From: Moringa oleifera
Lineage: Eukaryota; Streptophyta; Magnoliopsida; Brassicales; Moringaceae
Direction: 5' to 3'
DNA length: 64,000 bases
Assembly (NCBI GenBank): GCA_021397835.1
Contig: JAJFZO010000168.1
Span: 3,286,001-3,350,000, forward strand
Part shown: piece by piece, positions 1 through 13,295 of the stretch
Layout: each line of letters starts with the position of its first letter
Numbering within the stretch: the stretch's first letter is position 1
Notes under the pieces: generated by a model
Database searches by the model: none
The model's input: the letters and a program-made list of their open reading frames with translations, nothing else
What the model was told of the DNA's origin: nothing
Program-made: the position numbers and the translations under genes

Positions 1-400
1 CATATATCTTTACTCGTTTTTTCTTTATTTACAATGAAACAAGACACATTTATATCTATTCATTTTATATTTATTTATGATAGAATATTGATATATTAAT
101 ATTCAATTACTTTATATTTATTCATAATGTGATAAAAGATATTTATATTCATTTTAATTATACTTGTAAATGAGACATTGACATATGTATGTTTGTTTAT
201 TTTTTTTATCTTGTTTATAATAAAACAAAAATATATATATTTTTACTGATTTCATTGTTGTTAATAATAAAACAACATATTTATATCTATTTGTTAAAAC
301 ACTAAGATATATATATTCATATTTACTTGTTTTATATTTGTTTACTATGTTATGACGCAAAACATTTATATTCTCTTACTTTTTATATGCTGGTAGTGAG
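1..400. repeat. Degenerate A+T-rich tandem repeat (minisatellite-like)
   Basis: A loose unit recurs: a 'ttataat(g/a)aaaca' core followed by 'atatttatatctatt'. Recognisable copies start near 27, 108, 208, 262 and 335, so the period varies around 55-100 bases. The units differ by many substitutions and small indels, so the array is old. Reading frames inside it are low-complexity and not coding. Confidence 0.5.
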
Positions 401-1190
401 ATAAACGCATGCCAACTTGATAAGGCCGTGATGATCATAATGCATCCAGAGTGATCAAATTAACATAATAAATAACTTCGTGATAGGGTCACATGGTTAT
501 ATTTTTGCAAATTGTTGCGATAATTCAATTAAAAATTTTTAGTTAAATTATTATTACATTATAATTAAGTGAATTTTATAAAATTTGATTAACATAAAAT
601 TTTGATTTATTTCATTTTTTAGACACATATGTGAAATTTCTTTAAAAAATTCATGGTAATTGAAAATTTTAGAAAATAATATATATGATTACAAGATTAA
701 GTTAAAAATCAATGTAATAAATAATTATTTAAATTAATAATTTTACTAACTAACTTTAGCCTAATCGAATGATGCCCTAACTTATCGAGTCAATCTTCAA
801 AGATAGTCTACGGAAAGCGAAAGCTTTTGCTATTAAACAATTTACCGAAACTTTTTGTGTTAAGAAAAAACTTGATGGATTACAGGAAAGCCAGATGTTT
901 ATTTGTTTTTATTAGATTTAATTATCTTTAATTCATCTTAAACTATGAAATAATGTTAAAAAAGTGTTTGGATGGAGTGAACCAACCATGGACTTCCTAC
1001 CGACCTTAAGAAGGCCAACAAATTTATTTAAAAAAAACAATAAATACATTAAATAAATATTATTAATTAATAAATTAAGAATGGTAGAGTGGTAAATATG
1101 GAGGGAAGAAGGGGCGGAAAGAAAAAGTGTGGAGATATATTAAAGGAGAGGAGGGCGTAGAGTGCGTCCTTGCCCGATAAGCCCGGTGAG
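401..1190. other. Intergenic A+T-rich DNA upstream of the TCP gene
   Basis: No coding signal is visible. The last 100 bases turn purine-rich and contain a TATA-like stretch (tatatta near 1135-1141). A pyrimidine-rich region typical of a plant core promoter or early leader begins about 70 bases later, near 1210. This is a plausible promoter for the TCP gene, but the start site cannot be fixed from sequence alone. Confidence 0.35.
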
Positions 1191-1408
1191 TTGCTCGAAT
1201 GGGTATGAAGGCTTTCTCTCTCTCTACTGTCTTTCTCTCTCTCTTTTAGTGCTTCGCTCACTTTGAAGCTCAGTGTTTCTTCTCTCTCTATTCTTCTAAA
1301 TCATCCAGCAATTTCCGTTTTCTAGGATTTTCCTTCGCTTTGTTATCATTTTCTTGCTCAACAAACAGCCAACCCTAGCCCACACTTCCTGCGACCATAT
1401 CTGTTTGT

Positions 1409-1410
<2 letters not shown>

Positions 1411-1455
<45 letters not shown>

Positions 1456-1457
1456 AC
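1411..1457. repeat. Compound microsatellite (CT)10(CA)13
   Basis: Ten CT units at 1411-1430 run directly into thirteen CA units at 1431-1456. It lies in the presumed 5' leader region of the TCP gene, inside a longer CT-rich stretch. It is likely length-polymorphic. Confidence 0.9.
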
Positions 1458-2018
1458 TCTTTGTAATTCTGGAGAGATAATCCTAACAAAGCTGCAATTC
1501 AAGGTGTGGTAATGAAGGTCTGCTACTTTTAGGAAGCAAAGAACCTAGAGGAATTGAAGTGAAAAAGGAGGCTGAGAAAAGGCAGGCATTCTTTTTTTTG
1601 TTTTTTCCTTTTTCTTTGGAGAGGGAACAAGTGTTTCTAAATCAAGCTCTTCTAGCTGGAAATTGTTTCCTGTGAACTACCAAGAAAGTCTTTAATACTC
1701 TACGGTTTTAGGTTCTCGGTGAAATTTCGTTTTTCTTTTAGCTGAATTTTCGTTGTTTCGTTTCTTTTCCTGAGATTGCAGTTTGATATGGAAGTGATAA
1801 CACAGTGGACAATGATTGAGGATGGATAAATTATTATCTGAAAATTTGGTTTTTATCATTTGCTCTTGATTTTTGCAGGTTACTGATCTGTGAAGTTAGT
1901 GTTGTTCAACAATCTCAAGAGCAGCAGATCTGCGAACTTTGGATGCTTGCACCATGGCATAGTAGCTTGTTACAAGAGAAACAAAGATCTCTGAGCTTCA
2001 ATAGCTGAAAAAGGAAAA

Positions 2019-2714
2019 GTAAGCAACAGCAACCCAAAAATATATTAAGTTTTTGCCATTTTTATTACCTGAGAGCCTGACACCTGCTAACCAAACCCAA
2101 CATTGTTCAAAGCAAGCAAGTTGAGGCTTGAGATGCATTATATATATTTTAATTTTTATTGTTCTTTGTTTATACAGAAGCAAGATTTATTAATGTTTTT
2201 CTCCTCTGTTTACTGCTGTTGTCCTTTCGAGCTAAATAGTTGGGTTTAGTATCTTCCATTTTCAGGCTCAGCGAGAGCTTTAAATACAAAAAAGAGATAA
2301 AAGGCTCGGGTCCAGATCGGCGAATCGTGCTCAATTACTACTTCTTCAGCTTAATTGTGAAGCAGAAAAAAAGCATAGATCGATGTATATAGGTGGCTAT
2401 TGCTTTTTTTTTAAACGAAAAACCTATTTTTCTCCTCAACTTTTGTGAAAGCTTATCATCTTTAAAAACCTTTGCGGATTAAGAGTTTTCCAAAGCTTCA
2501 GCCACAAGTACATAACACTAGCAGAGAAAGTCAGATCTATGTGATGAGACTTATGCTCTATCTAATGTGTTAATAGTCTGTGTGTATGGTTAAAGTTGAG
2601 TGTGTGCTGCGTTGTGGAGGCATTTAAAGCCTCAGATGCTTTTACTTGTACATATTTATAGTTTTTTTATTTTAATAATTTATTGGGTTTTTATTTTTAT
2701 GTTTTCCTTTGCAG
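2019..2714 (+). other. Probable intron in the 5' leader of the TCP gene
   Basis: A strong donor (AAAA/GTAAGC) at 2019 and a strong acceptor (pyrimidine tract then TTTGCAG) ending at 2714 bracket A+T-rich DNA without coding potential. Introns in the 5' untranslated region are known for CIN-class TCP genes. A second acceptor-like site (TTTTTGCAG ending at 1878) suggests another leader intron whose donor I could not settle. Confidence 0.5.
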
Positions 2715-2878
2715 GCTGTAGCTGCCATTTTTCAGGCTTTGCTTTTGAAAGCACTGCAACTGCAAAAAGCTTAAACGAGAGAGGGGGCTAGCTACTGACT
2801 TGGACCGTGATATATCGAAGCGCAAGAAAGGCCTTTTTATCGCTATACAGCCAAAGTACTTCTGTGTTATCATCATCA

Positions 2879-2977
2879 ATGCAAACGACACAGCAACCCC
2901 ACCTGCACTCTCTTCACACCATCTCCACCGCCTCCACTGCCACCGTCGCCAACATCCCTTCGTCTTTCTCTATCTGA
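2879..2977 (+). CDS. Upstream ORF in the TCP leader (32 codons)
   Basis: An ATG at 2879 opens a 32-codon frame rich in Thr, Ser and His that stops with TGA at 2975-2977, 113 bases before the main ATG. It lies in the last leader exon, after the acceptor at 2714, so it should be present in the mature transcript. I do not recognise the peptide. The likely role, if any, is to lower translation of the main frame; conservation was not tested. Confidence 0.3.
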   Translation: MQTTQQPHLHSLHTISTASTATVANIPSSFSI

Positions 2978-3079
2978 AATAACCCACTTCCTCTCTCTAT
3001 AAGAACGCCAAACAAAGCAATAAAAGATTAAAGGCTCAAGTGGGGGTCCTGGGTTTTGATTATTTGGTTGAGGAAAGGC

Positions 3080-3169
3080 ATGAAAGTGGTATGGAGGTGG
3101 AGGAGATTGAGACACAGGCGTGTAAGTTCCCAAGGGTTGGCAATGGACGGAGTGGCTCGAGCAAGGTAG
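3080..3169 (+). CDS. Upstream ORF overlapping the TCP start (29 codons)
   Basis: An ATG at 3080, eleven bases before the main ATG and out of frame with it, opens 29 codons ending in TAG at 3167-3169, inside the TCP coding region. The peptide is rich in Arg and Val because it reads the TCP N-terminus in another frame. Ribosomes starting here would miss the main start, so leaky scanning or re-initiation would be needed. There is no evidence that the peptide itself matters. Confidence 0.3.
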   Translation: MKVVWRWRRLRHRRVSSQGLAMDGVARAR

Positions 3170-4488
3170 GTCAGAAAGGAAGTGACCAATACCCAGATGA
3201 CGAAGAAGATGGAGAGCTCCTTAAAAGGGCCAACAACAATAATAGCATAGCAGGTGGGTGTGATAATGGCGGCACCAATCGGCTTCGAAGCTGGCACCAC
3301 TCATCGCGGATCATTAGGGTTTCAAGAGCTTCTGGTGGCAAAGATCGGCACAGCAAGGTCTTGACCTCTAAAGGGCTAAGAGACAGGAGGGTCCGGTTAT
3401 CTGTCACAACTGCAATCCAATTTTATGATCTTCAAGACCGCTTGGGTTACGATCAGCCTAGTAAAGCAGTGGAGTGGCTAATCAAAGCCGCATCAGACGC
3501 GATCGCCGAGCTGCCTTCGATTAACAGTTCGTTTCCTGATACACCAAAGCAAATGAGTGATGAGAAGAGGGCTAGTGGGGGTACTGAACAAGGATTTGAT
3601 TCAGCTGAGGTGGAGTTTGATGGCGACCCCAATTATCAACAAAACCAAAACCAGCACCTTTCTTTGTCCAGATCTGCTTGCAGTAGTACTTCTGAGACAA
3701 GCAAGAACTCTGGTTTATCTCTCTCCAAGTCGGAGATTCGTGTGAATCAACGGGTTAAGGCCCGGGACCGAGCTAGGGAGAGAGCTGCCAAGGACAAGAA
3801 GAGAGAGAACGAGTCACGCATTGCTCATAACGTGAGCCACATCTCACAAAACTCTTCTTTCACTGAGCTGCTCACTGCTGGTATCAGTAGTGTTAGCAAC
3901 AACACCAACAACAATACTAGTCCTACTGCTTCAGCTCATCAAAACCCCAATGGCGAGACTAATTTGTTCAACAAGGCAGTGACGGCGAGGCAGTGGTCCG
4001 CAGCTCCAATGGATTACTTTAGTGCAGGACTACTTGGACCGTCTTCATCACGAACCCATAATCCTTCTGGGTTTTCGGGACAAATCCAGTTGGGGAACTC
4101 TCTTCCACAGGCGATTTCCATACCGCCTTTTAGTGTATCAGGTGATCATCATCAGGAGTTGCAGCATTTTTCATTTGTTCCTGATCATCTGATACCAGTG
4201 GCTACAACCCAACCGGGGCCTGGGAGTGACTACAATCTCAACTTCACCATAGCTTCCGGCCTTGCTGGTTTTAATAGGGGGACCCTTCAGTCCAATTCTC
4301 CGTCTCTTTTGCCTCACCTCCAGAGGTTTTCTCCTACAGACGGGCCAAATATACCATTCTTCATTGGTACACCACCTGTGGAGAATCACCACCAGCATCC
4401 ATTCCCAGCTGGATTTGATGGCCGCTTGCAGCTCTGCTATGGCGATGGAAGCAGGCATTCAGACCAGAAGGGGAAAGGAAAGAACTGA
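3091..4488 (+). CDS. TCP2: TCP-family transcription factor, CIN class, TCP2-like
   Basis: Nuclear DNA-binding factor of 465 aa. CIN-class TCPs bind GGNCCC-type sites and promote the change from cell division to differentiation in leaves. The basic-helix-loop-helix-like TCP domain covers about residues 84-142: the basic part starts GKDRHSKV, and helix regions include [18 protein letters not shown] and AVEWLIKAA. An Arg-rich R domain ([15 protein letters not shown]) lies at about 222-237, which within class II points to the TCP2/TCP24 branch. A miR319 site lies inside the coding region. The rest is low-complexity Ser/Asn/Gln/His. The start was set at ATG 3091 because the open frame further left contains no other ATG and MEVEEI matches related proteins as I remember them. 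The CDS is one exon. A GT donor-like site just after the stop (near 4533) may mark an intron in the 3' untranslated region. Confidence 0.95.
   Translation: MEVEEIETQACKFPRVGNGRSGSSKVGQKGSDQYPDDEEDGELLKRANNNNSIAGGCDNGGTNRLRSWHHSSRIIRVSRASGGKDRHSKVLTSKGLRDRRVRLSVTTAIQFYDLQDRLGYDQPSKAVEWLIKAASDAIAELPSINSSFPDTPKQMSDEKRASGGTEQGFDSAEVEFDGDPNYQQNQNQHLSLSRSACSSTSETSKNSGLSLSKSEIRVNQRVKARDRARERAAKDKKRENESRIAHNVSHISQNSSFTELLTAGISSVSNNTNNNTSPTASAHQNPNGETNLFNKAVTARQWSAAPMDYFSAGLLGPSSSRTHNPSGFSGQIQLGNSLPQAISIPPFSVSGDHHQELQHFSFVPDHLIPVATTQPGPGSDYNLNFTIASGLAGFNRGTLQSNSPSLLPHLQRFSPTDGPNIPFFIGTPPVENHHQHPFPAGFDGRLQLCYGDGSRHSDQKGKGKN
4276..4295 (+). promoter_or_regulatory. miR319 target site in the TCP coding region
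   Basis: The 20 bases AGGGGGACCCTTCAGTCCAA pair without mismatch over the 13 bases at the 3' side of the target (the miRNA 5' seed half). They pair again over the first AGGG, with a short mismatch or bulge between. They encode RGTLQSN, about residues 396-402. This is the established cleavage site of TCP2, 3, 4, 10 and 24 transcripts, so post-transcriptional repression by miR319 is expected. Confidence 0.93.
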
Positions 4489-7400
4489 CGAGTTCCTGTT
4501 GGAGCGATTTTCTTCTGGCCCATCTTCTAGCTGGTAACTACGCATCTCATTTCTATTATTTTATTTTTACTTTTAACTGATTAGTTTCTGTAAGTTGCGT
4601 CTAAATGCTACATTGCTCCGCATCTCTATTTTTTCGTGCTTTCATAGGGGTTGAATGCGTGTGGATTAAAATGGGATTTTCGCTTTTGGGTATCGTTTGT
4701 GCTTGTATGTGGTAAATTTTTCTGAGTGTTTTCTTTGTGATTGCTTTTTGGATTTATGTGTCTGCGGAGTACCATGTAATTGTTTGCTTCCTTGTTTTCA
4801 TAAAAAATTTAAGCCATTGGAGCATTCTTTATTTTTTATTTGTTTTATGTATTATATTGTCTTTTTATGATTCTTGCATGGATTGCTGTGAATGTGAATC
4901 GGCTGGTTGTCTCCTTGTTTGTTTTCTTCTTGGTTCCCTCCAATCTAACATCTTCGAGTCCACGCCAGGTGTTAGTTTCTCCCTGGCCAGCCCATGTGTT
5001 GAGCACTGAAACTCACTTTTAAAAGTTTTTGCTTTGTTAACTTTTGCATCCCAATTTATTTCTGCTTCCTACTGAATCACATGACAATGCATTGGCCCAC
5101 TATAGGGTTCTGGCAGGTGTTATTATGCTGTTTGAAACTTTCAGTTGTTTACTTGATTAGGAGAATCACATAAAGAGCGAACTAAAACAAAATAACTTAG
5201 GAAAAGCCCATGCACGTAGGTTAGGTCAACCCTCTCTTGAACTGATATAAAATGGATTTATTTATTTTCCTGAACAACTCTTATGAAATTTAGCCGGGCC
5301 AGTAAAGCATTTGTATGCGTGTGGAGGTTGTGGATTGATTTTTAAGAGTACCACATGATTAGATTTACCTCACTGCCCTAATCTTAAAGGTGGTCCTTGA
5401 CATTGGAAACTAACCGAAGTGAAACAATATTAGAGCAGCTGAAGTGAAACTATTGAATTGGAAGACTCAAATATTTGATTCAGTTGAGTGGATCAGAACA
5501 ATCACCAGCTCATCTGAGATGGAACTCAAAAGTGAGCCAACATTTGATCCCAACATAAAAATTAAGTCACGAATTTTAATAGAATAACTAGAAAAATTGT
5601 ACTTTTAAATGTTATTGCCAAACACAAGTTATTTTATTTTTTGTTTATTGAAATTTTGTTTTACATATCATAAGAGCTCAAGCAACTTCAAAGCATCTTA
5701 CATTAGCTCTTGGTACAATCATAATTCTTCTTTTAAATAGCTAAATTAATTAAACTGCAACAAAGAAGAAAAGAAAAGGAGAAGAATCAAACTAGTGGTG
5801 GCATAATCCCATGTCTGCTACTGGTCTTATGAAAAAGACCAAAGAAAAAGAACACATGCACGTGCAAAGTACTTCACTTTCAGAGTTAAAAACCAAGTTA
5901 AAACTTAAACTCCATAAACACTTTCACAAATCAATAACAAATAAAAGTCAATTAAAACAATTGGGAGAAGTTGATAGGAAGTTAGCATGTTAGGGATTGA
6001 GATAACAGAGCAATCTTTTGAGGACTTGAAGCTATAGAGACCGACTCTGTGAACCATGTCATGATTCAAAACGATCAATTAATGGACACTGTATTTGACG
6101 ATCGAAGCAAGGGCTTTCGTCACTTGATTGCATCACCAAAACAAAGCCTAGGGATAAGATCATTTTATGTTAGACAAAAATTAGCAAAGTTTAACTGGAA
6201 TGGCCCATTTTCAAGAGAGAAAGAGAGAATTTAAAAAAGAAAGGATGAAAATTTTTCAGAGGTAAAGGGTTGAACAGTTTATGTTTTATTTTTAATTATA
6301 TAACCAACATAAATATCTATTCAAGTTAAGAGTTGTCAACTGATGAACAATTACTCAGCAAAATTTGCCTAGCTCCCCTTTTATATCTGGTTCAAAGGAC
6401 TAATTGAGGGAGTTGAGCTGAGCTCTCACATCAGTGATGCTCAAAACTGCTAGAGAGTTGTTTTAGTTATTGTTGGCCTAGTGTACTAGAAAATCATTGA
6501 TTTCTGAGATTTTGACCTCTTAGGTTCTGTTTGACTTAGATTTTTTTTTTCTGGAGAATTTTAGAAGTAGGGATTTCAAAATGTTCTCATTTCAACTCCA
6601 AATATATTTATGAATTCTTGTTTAGGTTATAGCTTGAAAATGTTCATTCACTTCTTTACCTTTTGATTCACACTTAACCTCTCTTTCTTTTATAATTGAG
6701 AACTAATGAATATAATAACACATAACTAAACAAGTACGATCTAGAAACTAATAGAAAGTTAAACTAATAATCTGCAGTCAGATCAACAATATGTTAACTG
6801 ATGTTTAGCTATTCGGAACATATTTTGCATGCAAGTGAAATGAGGGATACTTTTAGGCACCTATTTAAACTGCTAGAAACAAGGAGACATCAAAATGTTA
6901 GACTGGCCTCCCTAATTATTGTAAAGGCTCCTAAATGTCTGAAGATGTATCACAACAATATTACCGGATCAAAGAAGGGAAGTTAGTATTAGTAGGATCC
7001 CATTTAGGTTATTGTATCATATGGATTGAATTAACATGACATAATTACTAAGATTTAGTGCAAATACTAAAATGAAATCCTAAAATACAATATAAGCTTA
7101 TATGAATTTTGAGCCGTCAAATTATTTTAAGTTAATTTTATCCGAGTTTAGAACACTGTAATTTTATTAAATGTTCAAGTTCAATAATTTTATTTTTTAA
7201 AAAATTGAGTCTAAAAAATTATGAAATCATATGAATAAATATAAATTTTGAAGTCCCTAAATTTTGGGGCTGGTTGGTTGCCTGGCCTGAATGATTGTAC
7301 AAATATGGTTGACACGATACTATGTGATTAACTAATTATGTCAAAATCAAAAATTTGTACTCTGATTAAAATTTTAAAGAAACTTTAATCTTTGCATAAA

Positions 7401-10400
7401 ACTTGTTTAAACAGCTCAAATGATACAGTACAGTTATTCTTTTAATAAATAAGTTGTATAGATCATTAATACACCAAGACAATATATAGTATGACCATGT
7501 CCTAAATGGGTTTTAACATGTTTATATGGGTGATATTTGCATGGATTGACTTGAAGGTCAACTTGAATTGAGCTGGTTAACCTGTCTGTACAACTATTTT
7601 CGGTTAACATCTGGATTGATCTGATATAATATAAACACCATCAAGCAAAACCTAATTTTGCAAAATTAAGTATCATTTAGTGTCTGTGTGATAAACAGTC
7701 ACGCTTAACTATGAATTCTAGCAACAGATTTATGCAACCAGAAGTGTCCTGAACTTTTCCAAACATGCTTCATATTTTGCGCAAAAGTAAACTTTATGCA
7801 CATATTTTGTAGGAGTGTTTATATGTTTTATGTTGTTTGCATGGTATATAACATTCTGCCAAATCCCTTTATGATATGAAGCTTGGCTCAATAGCAAGCA
7901 CTCTTTCTGCATAACAAGTTTTGGATCAATCACCATGGTGCAATCTTGTTCGTCATGTTGATGATCTTTTTATGCAAAATGAAACTTAAATGAGCCTTCC
8001 TTGTCTTTAAGATTTAAGTATGAAACTTCTTGTGCCAGGTTCAAACAATAACTGATATTGAAGAATGAATTTTCATGAAAAGGGTCCTGTATTCCATTGT
8101 TTTTCTAAGTATGGATTGGTGCTTTCTTGTCATAAGAGGAAACTTACAGGGGGAGTAGATTGTTGTGGTTATGTCTCCTTGATGTTTTAGATAGTAGAGT
8201 AACTGATTTAAGCCTGCCACAGTTGAGATGACCAGTCAACTTGCTGAAGTACCTGAATGACCGACCTTGTATGTGAAGCCAACTAATGAGTCTAATGAAC
8301 CTAAGGATGGCGTGGATGAAGATTTATTGATTCAATGAAATAGAGGTAGCAAGAGTTATAGTCTCTTTTTCATTGCAAGTAATCTTTGGATGAAGTTTTG
8401 TGGTGCAATGTAGTGATGATATTTGGAAAGCCGTGGCAACACCCTATCAAAGCATGAATGCTTTTTGTCAAGTTAATAAAGATTTTTATGACCATAGAGA
8501 GAATAAGGATGAAGTTAGGCTTGAATTAGAGGCCTGCAGAAGCGGGTCATATTACTAGTAAAAAATTATTTCTTGCAGGATAGTTTGAGAAGAGTTCTAA
8601 TTTAGATGGAAAGGAATTATATTGTCGTAACCTGCTTCATCCATCAGTAATGTGATTGAGAAGATCTTGCTTTATGTTTCTAATACAAGGAGCCCAAGTG
8701 TTAAAAATTTTTACTGGAAGTTGCAGGAAAATTCTATTTTCAACTCTTAAGAGATCCATTTTTCATGGATGCATTGGCTGTGAAAACTGTCTGTTTTTTT
8801 CCTCCTTTCTTTTCCATTTTCAGTTAGTAGAGCACTTTTTATGTGGTGTTTTAACTTTCAATTTTTTGTTTCATACAGTCATTTTTTATTCTTTTCCAGT
8901 TTATCTGAAAGCACTTATAACAATGCTTTTTCCCCCCGCCCCTCTTCTCTCTGTTCTTTATGTTTTCTTAAAACTTCACTCTCTTCGTTTTGTTTTCTAC
9001 AATGCAAAAAACAGCAAACAGATCCATTTTCCAATAGTAAATATGCTCATGTTTGTAAATTGTATATCAGCTTGGAACCATTTGTAAATTTTAGCATACA
9101 GAGAAGTATGCATAACTGTTAGACATTAGAAGTATGTGTATAGTTCAGTTAAAAGAAGTCAAAATCATTATGGTTGACTTCTAAGGGGCAAGGAGTACAA
9201 AATTTAAATGGAAAAGTTTGTCATGACCCGTATTTACATTAGTTTGGCAATAAGGATCTCTTTGGTGATAAAGTTAGTCTCAAAGTAAAAAGTTTCCTGT
9301 TATGGTTAGTATTTTGGGTAAATTACAAAAATATTTTGAAGTTTAGATGAAAAACTAATTAATATATTTTTGTTTCAGAAATTTATAATGCACCTTAGAA
9401 ACATGTTGAAGTTCTTGTATGCTCTTAGAAAAGGACTAAACTTTGGTTTTTGTTGGTTGTTATTATTAGATTGACTTTAACAATTTGAATTGTTTTATAA
9501 ACAGTTATTAATCGGTATGTTTGATGGACTCATGCTATCAGAATAGATGAAAAGAAGTACAAATTTCCGGTAACATGAAGTAGCAAGTTGATACGGGGCC
9601 AACAGTGTCTAGGGATCCTGTAGGACGAACGGAATTATAGATTATAATTGTTTGAGCTGGCACATAACACCACCAACAATGTCTATGAAACATGTGGGAT
9701 TTGTAATTCCTGGGATGTTGGCACTAGTGATTTTTTTTTTTCGGATCAGAGCACTACATATGATTGTTGTGCTTTAAGATTGCTCCTTTTATGTAGATAT
9801 GGATCTAAATTTCATGATGAGCAGTTGCCCATTTAGGTGTTGTTAAGAAACTGTCTCCCAAACCTTTATAAATCGACCTTCCAGTTCAATGACAGCTTGC
9901 TGAGATATCTTATGCAATAACAATCAGAAATGCTGTATTGAATCACGTCATTGATAGTATCACTAGACCTTTAATAATTGAACTTCTAATTTGATGACAG
10001 CATGTTGACATATGTTATCGGATAACAATCCAAAAGGGATTGCTATTAATGCAGCATTGAATGTACTTTATCTATGTGGTGTTCTTGGCTTGGTTACCTT
10101 CTAAACTGAATGCTTTGCACAGAAGTCCTCAGACCTCCTTTAAGTGATCCAGGCTAGCTAGTACCACCTTGGAGTGGTTGGTTTGAGTGGATCTGTAGAT
10201 GATCCGTTCATATCAAGACTATAAAACTAAACTTAGTGATTCTGATTTATATTCTGTTACTATCATATTCGTCATGTTAGGCATGCTGTAGTGTCAAGAG
10301 TTTTTGTAAGATATAAAATGAATAAGAAATAAATAGTAGTCTACTAAGCTCCATCTTCTTATTTTCTGAATAGAAACTAAAGTTCTTTTAGAACTAATTT

Positions 10401-13255
10401 GTAGATTTTTGGTTTCTGCATTGTATAGCTGTGTCCATCAACTGAATTACCTCAATTTGTCTGGAGTAATGAGTTAGTGGAGTTGACTGCTAATGCTTTG
10501 TTCTTATAGTCAGACAACTTGTTCTCATTCTTATTGCACATGGAGAGTCTTACCATCATTCCTTTATACTGCAAAGTTGTTTTGGGATGACATTACTTGA
10601 TTATCTATTTGATCAATTCTAAATTTCTCATGGGTTGGCAGAAGTATTAGAGATAACAAAATCACGCCTTTTCTTGAGTTTACGTCTTTTGTGAAATTTT
10701 TAAGAGTACTACTTTCCTATCCATCTGAAAGATAGTACCTTATCCTTTCATTAGAGAAAATGCATTAAATCGGACGGAGTAGTAGAGAGAAGAGGAATCA
10801 ATTTCATCAAGAGATAGGATTGCAGCATGATGTTGGCTGTCATAACACTTGATAGTATGCTTTCTATGTATTATCCAGTGATTTGTATAGATGCATAGAT
10901 CTTCAACCTCATCATTTTTCTATACATGACATGGAAAATTTTCATTGCCGGTGAATACGACAGAGGCTTCTGTCTTCTATTACATCAATTATGTCTTATG
11001 TACTGGTTGGGGTCTGTCAATAAAAAGAGTAAGAAGAAGTTTCCTCATACAAACTAGTGACAAGGTGACCTTGCAGTTCTCTTTATTTTTTCTCAGTTTC
11101 CAATGAATACTTTGAGTGTAATTTATGGAGAAATTGATGCAGGACAATGAAGATGGAGTGGCATCATCAGCTAGGTACGAGTGGATGCATGGTTTCCTGC
11201 ATCAGGTGATGATGCCTAATTATCTTACTTCAGAAACTGTTAGTATTTCTGCTTTATGCATTGTGAAGTCATTCAGCTTGCATCACGTATCAGGATATAT
11301 CTATGCGTGCAAAGCATTGTGTGTTGGAAGAAACATAAGGAACAATTCGATTGAGGTTATTCTTTTTCTATTGTTTACAGTATCTTGAAATTGTCCATAT
11401 TATTAGCCAAGGAAAGCAGCCTTGTGAATGTATCTGCTTCATGGTACCCCTTTCCAGAATAACCCTGTCATGACTCCTTTTCGAAAGCATCTGGCTTCAA
11501 AGTCGCCCATTGAATACAAATTGTTACTAAAGATCAATTGATTTGGGATTAATTTGCTGAATTCCAGTGTGGTGAAAGCAGAGGTGATCTTAGAAGTGTA
11601 TATTAATGCATACCTGGCTTTAATGCCCAAATTTAGATGTTGGTGTCAACTTCTCTAGGAGGTTATTATGCCTTAATTAGTACAGAAAGGATCTACACAT
11701 TAGCAAGCCCAAATTCCCATTGGAATTCCAAAACCAAGCCCAAGGCAGACCCATTGCACACCTCGTGGTAGGATTTGCTCAGCAAATTGAGCTGCCCTAA
11801 TTTTTTCTTCAATTTTGTGCCCAAATTGGGAAGAGTTATTCAGTCACCCACTCCAGATAATATTTTGTATTAGCTAAATTAGGTTATACTTCCCAAGTAT
11901 GAACTACTCCATTTCATGTTTGAGCAAAGGGTTCTTTATGATCAAGTAGAAAATGCATTGCAGGACAGCCTCTCCTTATTTCCTGCAATAAACTCCATTT
12001 TATAAAAGCTGAGGAAGATCCCACGTCTTTTTAAAAGATTAATTGGGGCAAAAGAACATTGGTGATGCTTGTATATTTACATTGGATCATGGAGACAAGC
12101 TTCCGGATAAAAATAACATATCCAATTACACTTGACATTTTTGACATTTTTGTTTCCTTTGGAAAGTCTCGTTGTAGCTTTTGCTTTTGCTTTTCAGTAA
12201 GCAATAAAAAAAAGTGGGTATGCATAGGAAAGATGCCTAGAGATTTGTAGTAGACAGCCCCGTATAGTCCATTAAAAGATTGTTCAATTTGGAGGGTAGT
12301 TACTAGTTAGCCCTTGCTCAAAGATGGCATCAGATTTAGTGTGACCTAGTTATCAAATCATGGGGGGTGGTCCTTAAACACTAGAATTCACTAATCACCA
12401 TGTTAGATAGATGCCAACAATTGCCATCAGCTTCGCCTCGCCCCCCTAAGAAAAGAGTACCCCGAAAATAGATTAAATGTTTTGGAAAAAGAAAAACTAG
12501 CCATTAGAATTGTTGAAACAGACTAGTAATGTATTCATGTCAAGAGAAAATTTATCATAGAACCGCGTAATGATGAATTAACCCCACCTGACAAAAAGAG
12601 GATATTATAAGCCATCAACACCCACTGAAAATGTGTACAAAAAGCAGAGAGAGGTGATGATTGATAGAACAGTTTTCTTTTGGCTTACTGTTTTAATTAT
12701 AATTTCCACTACTTCACCACCTCTCAATCACAGCCATTGCCGCCCCAAAAATCAACATGTGGGTCTTCAACTCCATGTCTGTTTCTCTTATGATTCTTCC
12801 AAATCCAGGTACCTGTCTTCAACACAAAGGGAAAAAAGGAGTATATAAAATCAGGCGAACGCAACATCTTCAATTATGAAGATGGTGAGTTTTGCCTCAA
12901 TTATTATTGTTTTTTGGTTAAACACAATTATTGTAAACTTTTAGTGCATAATCAAAGAGTGGAGAGGCAAAAAGGAAATAAAAAAAACCAGATAAAGTCA
13001 AAAGGGTTTGTGGATGTGTAGCTGAATCCAGACTTCGTTTCACGTGGGGAGTGTTTAGGTACACATTGCTGAGGAACCCTCATGTGATAAACAGATAAAA
13101 GGCGGAACCAGCTAATTAGTTCATATAAATATGCACAATCAGAATAACAATTAAACAAGGAGAAGGAAATTAATTATTGCCCATCAGAATTCAGAGAAAA
13201 AAATTAAAAGGTGAGATATCTGGGCACAGCTTTGCTTGCCCCAGCTGGTGCCATT

Positions 13256-13260
<5 letters not shown>
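4489..13260. other. Long gene-free stretch downstream of the TCP gene
   Basis: The first bases are 3' untranslated region. Beyond that, base composition is moderate rather than extremely A+T-rich. Several frames of 60-143 codons occur (for example 8656-9087 on +), but they are low-complexity or Phe/Leu-rich and have no recognisable domain. No tRNA, rRNA, CRISPR-like array or intact element was seen. The stretch may hold decayed element sequence or long introns of a 3' untranslated region. Confidence 0.4.

Positions 13261-13292
<32 letters not shown>
13261..13292. repeat. Microsatellite (CT)16
   Basis: Sixteen uninterrupted CT units in the gene-free stretch between the TCP and F-box genes. 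No gene is recognisable on either side within 2 kb. Confidence 0.95.

Positions 13293-13295
<3 letters not shown>

Noticed and set aside
3040..3090. Extension of the TCP protein by 17 residues upstream of ATG 3091
   Set aside because: The frame is open but begins with GTG, not ATG; the first ATG in frame is 3091 and gives the expected N-terminus.
8656..9087. 143-codon frame on the plus strand
   Set aside because: Phe/Leu/Ser-rich, no domain, no splice context; consistent with a chance frame in T-rich DNA.
11125..11388. 87-codon frame after an acceptor-like TTGATGCAG
   Set aside because: Only the first 30 codons look protein-like; there is no recognisable family and no partner exon. It might be part of a 3' untranslated exon, but this cannot be shown.
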